DNA from: an uncultured Lachnospiraceae bacterium
Lineage (GTDB): Bacteria > Bacillota > Clostridia > Lachnospirales > Lachnospiraceae
Reading direction: 5' to 3'
Length of the DNA: 54,995 nt
Assembly: GCA_910584325.1 (NCBI GenBank)
Contig: CAJTZH010000010.1
Coordinates: 1 to 54,995, forward strand
The notes below the pieces were generated by a model. It searched no databases, was not told the DNA's origin, and worked only from the letters and a program-made list of their open reading frames with translations. Of this stretch, positions 50,791 through 54,995 are shown in pieces (within the stretch, counting starts at the first letter, position 1; the number at the start of each line of letters is the position of its first letter). Position numbers and translations under genes: made by a program.

Positions 50791-52737
50791 CTATTTCAAT
50801 TTGAATTTGTGTACCAAAGTATTCATAAGCAGAGACTGCTTTGATAATTCCTGCGAAGTAGCAGCACTTTCCTGCGAAGTGGAAGAGGTATTTTCAACTA
50901 CGGAGGAAATCTGGTTAATCCCGTCGGTAACTTGAGAAATTGCACTTGTTTGATTCTCTATAGCTTTTACCATTACGTTCATTTTTGTAGTTACATTTTC
51001 GGCAATGGAATTAGTTTTGTCCAATGATTCTGTGACCTTGCTTACGACTTGACTGCCTTCCATTACAGTGGCAATTGAACTTTCAATAAGTTCTTTGGTA
51101 GCTTTTGCCGCCTCATCGGACTTAGAGGCAAGACTTCGAACTTCATTAGATACTACAGCAAAGCCTTTGCCGGCGCTGCCTGCCCGTGCAGCCTCTACAG
51201 AGGCGTTCAAAGCCAAAATATTGGTCTGAAAAGCAATATCCTCAATGGTGTTTATTATTTTACCGATTTTAGAGGAGGATGTAGAAATTTTTTCCATTGC
51301 AGCGTTTAATTCTTTAACATAATCTACACTAGTGCTTAATTGAGCACCGGCTTGATTTACAAACATACCCGCTTCTGCAGCAGCAGCAGCAGTCTGTTTA
51401 GCATTCTGTGCAATATCAGTTACAGTGGAAGATAGCTCATGAATGGCGCTTGCCTGTTCAGCAGCTCCTTGGCTCAGGGACTGGGCACCATTAGACATTT
51501 GACTAGCATTGTCAGCTACAGTTCCGGCAGACTGGCTAATTTGCCGGAGTGTGTCGTTTAATGAACCATGGATTGCTTTAATAGACTTTTCAATTTCTAT
51601 AAAATCTCCCCAGTATGTGCGGGTAATATTTTCACGAAAGTCACCCTGCCCCATTTTGCCCAGATGGTAAGATACATCCTGTACGACATCATTTAGGCGG
51701 TATAAGGTTGCATCCAGAGCTTTTGTCAATTCAGCGGTCTCATCCCGAGATTTCACAACAGGGGTAGAAGTATGTAAATCACCTTCAGCTAGTTTTTCCA
51801 GTCGGATTACACAAGCACGGATAGGACCCGAGATGGATTTTCCTACCAGCACTGCTACAGGGAAAGTAGCAATTACAACAAGAACTACGACAATAATTGT
51901 GAGCATAATACTCCGATCTAACGTAGATTTAAATTCATGCTGGCTGGTCTCAATAGCAATACTCCATTCTTGATAACCATCAATAGGGGCAAATCCCACA
52001 AGCTTGTTATCTCCATAAAAGTTATAGGTGCCAAAGCCGGTTTCTCCTTGAATCATCTGCTGATTCACTGCAGCGATGTCCATTACGCTTGGATCTGTTT
52101 TAGCAGCTTCAATCATATTGGAACTATTTTCTACTACAGAACGTTCCCGGTGACCGATGACATTACCTTTGTTATCTAATATATAGGCTACGCCATCATT
52201 ACCCATGGATAGATTTACTACGATATCCGACAGAAAATCGGCATCAATGCCGCCATAAACCACACCTTCAAAACGACCGTCATTGATTATGGGAACTTCC
52301 AACAAGAAAATTAATTGCTGGCCATCACTCATGATGTCAGAGATATAGGGTTCCATGTTTTCCTTGCACTGTTGAAAATAGTCCTCTTCGGCATAACTAT
52401 AGCCGGTAGAAGAAAAGCCGCTGGCATCCATTTTACCCGTATATAAAAAGCCATTGCGAAGGGCAATTTCGTCCCGGATAGGAATTAATTCCGGGTCATC
52501 CGGTTCAGATTCCCGGAAAATATCGGATGCAGCAGCTTCTTGAAGGGCAGTCCAGTAATTATTCATTCGCCATTCAACTGCATCAGCTGCCATCTGTGTA
52601 GCTGGTCCTAAAGTTTTTGCCATCATATCATCGATTCCACTGGCATTTAGTAAGGCTGTAATTACTCCAATCAGGACTGAACCGATTAGCATTACTGACA
52701 GCATACTGATTTGAATTTTTGATTTGATAGACTTCAC
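50791..52737 (-). CDS. methyl-accepting chemotaxis protein
   Basis: A 648-residue transmembrane chemoreceptor. TM1 is about residues 9-31, then an extracellular Cache-type sensor (about 35-275; YILDNKGNVIGH), TM2 about 277-299, a HAMP domain (about 300-355) and a signalling coiled coil with the conserved tip EIAFQTNILALNASVEAARAG split over about residues 496-516, which binds CheA and CheW. The ligand is unknown; Cache domains often bind amino or organic acids. GTG start at 52737 with GAGAGG upstream. No other chemotaxis genes are in the window. Confidence 0.95.
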   Translation of the reverse strand: MKSIKSKIQISMLSVMLIGSVLIGVITALLNASGIDDMMAKTLGPATQMAADAVEWRMNNYWTALQEAAASDIFRESEPDDPELIPIRDEIALRNGFLYTGKMDASGFSSTGYSYAEEDYFQQCKENMEPYISDIMSDGQQLIFLLEVPIINDGRFEGVVYGGIDADFLSDIVVNLSMGNDGVAYILDNKGNVIGHRERSVVENSSNMIEAAKTDPSVMDIAAVNQQMIQGETGFGTYNFYGDNKLVGFAPIDGYQEWSIAIETSQHEFKSTLDRSIMLTIIVVVLVVIATFPVAVLVGKSISGPIRACVIRLEKLAEGDLHTSTPVVKSRDETAELTKALDATLYRLNDVVQDVSYHLGKMGQGDFRENITRTYWGDFIEIEKSIKAIHGSLNDTLRQISQSAGTVADNASQMSNGAQSLSQGAAEQASAIHELSSTVTDIAQNAKQTAAAAAEAGMFVNQAGAQLSTSVDYVKELNAAMEKISTSSSKIGKIINTIEDIAFQTNILALNASVEAARAGSAGKGFAVVSNEVRSLASKSDEAAKATKELIESSIATVMEGSQVVSKVTESLDKTNSIAENVTTKMNVMVKAIENQTSAISQVTDGINQISSVVENTSSTSQESAATSQELSKQSLLMNTLVHKFKLK

Positions 52738-52829
52738 GTATCATCTTCCTCTCATCCATATTTTTGAACAGGAGAAATGAATCAGCCAGGTGTAAACGAT
52801 TCATAGGTTCTTACTCCTGCCCATTCAAT

Positions 52830-52858
52830 ATATTAGCATAAAGCATTCAAATATTCAA
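52830..52858 (-). promoter_or_regulatory. promoter of chemotaxis receptor gene
   Basis: On the minus strand TTGAAT (52853-52858), 17-nt spacer, TAATAT (52830-52835) preceded by TGC (extended -10). It looks like sigma-A rather than the flagellar sigma factor. Confidence 0.6.
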
Positions 52859-52923
52859 TTTACAGTTTAATAGGAAATATTAAAATTGTTATGAGCTTTT
52901 TATCATCAAATATATTGGAATAC

Positions 52924-52952
52924 TTGTCTGTATAGTAGAAAAATGTTAAAAT
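52924..52952 (+). promoter_or_regulatory. promoter of second GNAT gene
   Basis: TTGTCT (52924-52929), 17-nt spacer, TAAAAT (52947-52952), close to the start at 52981. Confidence 0.65.
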
Positions 52953-52980
52953 AAAATTTACTAAAAAGGAGATTTTAGGA

Positions 52981-53484
52981 ATGGACATCATATACAGACA
53001 TGCAGTGAAAGAAGATATACAAATCATTGAAATGCTTATAACACAAGCGATTGCTGAAATGGAAAAAAAGCAAATATTTCAATGGGATGAACTATATCCG
53101 ATAAGAGAGGATTTTTTAAATGATATACAATATAATCATTTATTTGTTGGATGTATTAATTGCCAGATTGCAGTGGTGTTTACCATAAATGAGGATTATG
53201 ATGAAGCGTATATGAATGGAAAATGGAAAAATCCGGATAAATCATTTCAAATTATACATAGGTTATGTGTGCGTCCAAAGTTTCAAAATAAAGGTATTGC
53301 AAAACAGACAATGCGATATATTGAAAACAAAGTTTTGTTGGAAGGAAAACAGGCAGTAAGACTGGATGTTTTTTCACAGAATCCATATGCGGTAAAATTA
53401 TATCTTGAATGTGGATATGAAAAAGTTGGAAAGGCAGAGTGGCGAAAGGGTACTTTTTATTTAATGGAAAAATATTTAGAATAA
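52981..53484 (+). CDS. GNAT-family N-acetyltransferase
   Basis: A 167-residue acetyltransferase. The acetyl-CoA loop is QNKGIA in VRPKFQNKGIAKQTMRYIE, and VFSQNPYAVKLYLECGYEKVG is the conserved C-terminal part. The IIHRLCVRP strand before the loop is typical. GGAG precedes ATG 52981. Substrate unknown. Confidence 0.88.
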   Translation: MDIIYRHAVKEDIQIIEMLITQAIAEMEKKQIFQWDELYPIREDFLNDIQYNHLFVGCINCQIAVVFTINEDYDEAYMNGKWKNPDKSFQIIHRLCVRPKFQNKGIAKQTMRYIENKVLLEGKQAVRLDVFSQNPYAVKLYLECGYEKVGKAEWRKGTFYLMEKYLE

Positions 53485-53634
53485 ATGCCAGAACATAAAG
53501 AGAGACAAAGATATATTAGTATTTATAGAAGAAATCCATTAGGACTACAGTGATAGTTTATAAACATTTTGTTTTGGATAAAGGTAGAATTTAATCAAAG
53601 AGAGCTATAACAAAAAGTCAGAAAGAGAGAGTAT

Positions 53635-54177
53635 ATGAATAAAAATGTAATACATATTTATGGAGCATCTGGTTCCGGGACAACAACCCTTGCAAAGTAT
53701 ATATGTGATAATAAAGGGTTTTTCTTTATGGATACTGATGACTATTTCTGGATGCCAACGAATCCGCCGTTTACAAAAAAGAAGGAAGTCAAGGAGCGTA
53801 TTCGGTTAATGAGAGCCGATATTGATAAAAATGATAATGTAGTTATTTCAGGTTCCCTCGTTGATTGGGGAGATGAGTTGATACCGTTATTTTCATTGGC
53901 GGTTCGTCTTGAAACACAAGTAGATATTCGCATAGAGAGATTAAGAAAAAGAGAGAAAGACCGTTTCGGTTTCCGAATTGAAGTGGGTGGGGATATGTAC
54001 GAAATTCATAAAGAATTTATGGAATGGGCATCTAAGTATGACAGTGGTGGTCCTGAAATGCGCAGTAAAGCAAAACATGATGAATGGCAAAAGTTATTAA
54101 AATGTAAACAAATTGTTTTAAACGGCAGCGATGATTTGGAATATAATTTGCAACAAATAAAAAAGTTCATAAAATAA
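53635..54177 (+). CDS. P-loop kinase-like protein with altered Walker A
   Basis: A 180-residue protein of the adenylate/shikimate-kinase-like P-loop group. The phosphate loop reads GASGSGTTT (residues 10-18), with Thr16 where Lys is expected. DTDDYFW follows as in small-molecule kinases, then VVISGSLVDWGDEL, and an Arg-rich lid (RIERLRKREKDRFG). GAGAG precedes ATG 53635. The substrate is unknown; similar proteins are labelled adenylate kinase or AAA protein without proof. Confidence 0.78.
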   Translation: MNKNVIHIYGASGSGTTTLAKYICDNKGFFFMDTDDYFWMPTNPPFTKKKEVKERIRLMRADIDKNDNVVISGSLVDWGDELIPLFSLAVRLETQVDIRIERLRKREKDRFGFRIEVGGDMYEIHKEFMEWASKYDSGGPEMRSKAKHDEWQKLLKCKQIVLNGSDDLEYNLQQIKKFIK

Positions 54178-54344
54178 TTTCGACTTTTTTTCAAAAAAAA
54201 TAAAAAGGATAGTAAAACAAAAAATTTTACATGAAATACTTCATCTAGATATTGTTATTATAATAGAAAACACATACTATATTTGGTAGTTTTAGAAAAT
54301 ATGAAAAAAAATTTCAATTTTTTGAAAAAAATGCAAAAAAGATG

Positions 54345-54373
54345 TTGACTTCCTAAAATGGAAGTGATATTAT
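54345..54373 (+). promoter_or_regulatory. rRNA operon promoter with A/T-rich upstream element
   Basis: TTGACT (54345-54350), 17-nt spacer, TATTAT (54368-54373). The 60 bases before it consist largely of A- and T-tracts, like an UP element. A second possible -10 (TATAAT, 54259-54264) lacks a -35. Confidence 0.8.
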
Positions 54374-54703
54374 AAATAAGCTGACTGCCGGGGAGGCAGT
54401 TGGGACGCAGACTAAAACAGGTTCTGCGTGACAGTGCAGGTCATTATAAGACTCACAGCCTGAACATTGAAAACCAAACAGTGAAACAACCCTGAAAATT
54501 CTAAAAGATTTTCAAAAACAGGACTGGCATGAATTGGAATGTCAGTCGCGAATGGTATAAAAACCACAGTAAAAAGGGAAAGCAAAAGCTTTTTAAAAAG
54601 TCCAGACAGTTTAAAACTGGCAGGGAGACAAACAAAAAGGAAACGTGACCGGGAAACTTAAAGGGGATTCCGGTGATTCAAACCGCAGGGCGGTTTAAAA
54701 GTT
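54374..54703 (+). other. rRNA leader region
   Basis: About 330 nt between promoter and 16S with several hairpins: CTGCCGGGGAGGCAG near 54384-54398, GACGCAGA/TCTGCGTG near 54403-54432, CTGGCAT/ATGTCAG near 54524-54546, and AAACCGC/GCGGTTT just before 16S. These would hold antitermination and RNase III processing sites. The 54178-54344 part has no gene; it is A/T-rich. Confidence 0.7.

Positions 54704-54995
<292 letters not shown>

Overview
The window is a stretch of a low-GC Gram-positive chromosome around the replication origin. The gene set (V-type ATPase, AdhE, DUF3881 and DUF4446 proteins, class I two-subunit fumarase, the rnpA-yidC-jag-mnmE-mnmG-rsmG-parA-parB order) and the first ~290 bases of 16S rRNA point to a strictly anaerobic clostridium of the family Lachnospiraceae. 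The genus cannot be fixed from the sequence alone.

Layout. 1-2136: the 5' part of a tRNA-Lys gene (minus), an AI-2E-family permease and TrmB. 2138-12450: a plus-strand operon for a complete V-type ATPase (G/H-like stalk subunit, then C, I, K, F, E, A, B, D), continuing with four-base overlap into a membrane-anchored D-Ala-D-Ala carboxypeptidase and a 94-residue unknown protein. 12476-16050: a BlaI-type repressor divergent from an XRE regulator with a perfect inverted repeat between them, then a minus-strand DEDDh exonuclease plus PilZ pair and a TraX-family membrane protein. 16111-18854: adhE with consensus promoter, probable Rex operator and terminator. 18950-22095: serS, a DUF3881 gene, tRNA-Arg(CCT), a small conserved protein and a frameshifted small membrane-protein gene. 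22136-26713: a MoxR / DUF58 / transglutaminase operon. 26728-37421: minus-strand genes running away from the origin (kinase, DUF4446, parB, parA, two parS sites, a coiled-coil unknown, rsmG, mnmG, mnmE, jag, yidC, yidD, rnpA, rpmH). 37439-39268: a bipartite oriC flanking dnaA. 39294-47649: dnaN, S4-domain yaaA, recF, gyrB, gyrA, then two-subunit fumarase. 47659-54177: tRNA-Ser(GCT), an sce7726-type protein, a NUDIX hydrolase, an XRE membrane protein, two GNAT acetyltransferases, a chemotaxis receptor and a P-loop kinase. 54345-54995: rRNA promoter, long leader and the start of 16S rRNA.

How it works together. Genes on both sides of oriC (rpmH leftward, dnaA and rrn rightward) point away from it, so core growth genes are co-directional with replication, while the V-ATPase, serS and transglutaminase operons on the left arm run head-on to the left fork. 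Two perfect 16-bp parS palindromes sit just upstream of parA about 8 kb from the origin. Sigma-A promoters with 17-bp spacers can be read directly in front of many transcription units.

The window holds no CRISPR array, insertion sequence or prophage that I can see. The best candidates for something undescribed are the coiled-coil protein in the chromosomal position where Bacillus carries noc, the coupling of a V-ATPase operon to a cell-wall carboxypeptidase and an unknown 94-residue protein, the divergent BlaI/XRE regulator pair with its operator-like repeat, and a kinase-like protein lacking the Walker A lysine. None of these amounts to a demonstrated new system.
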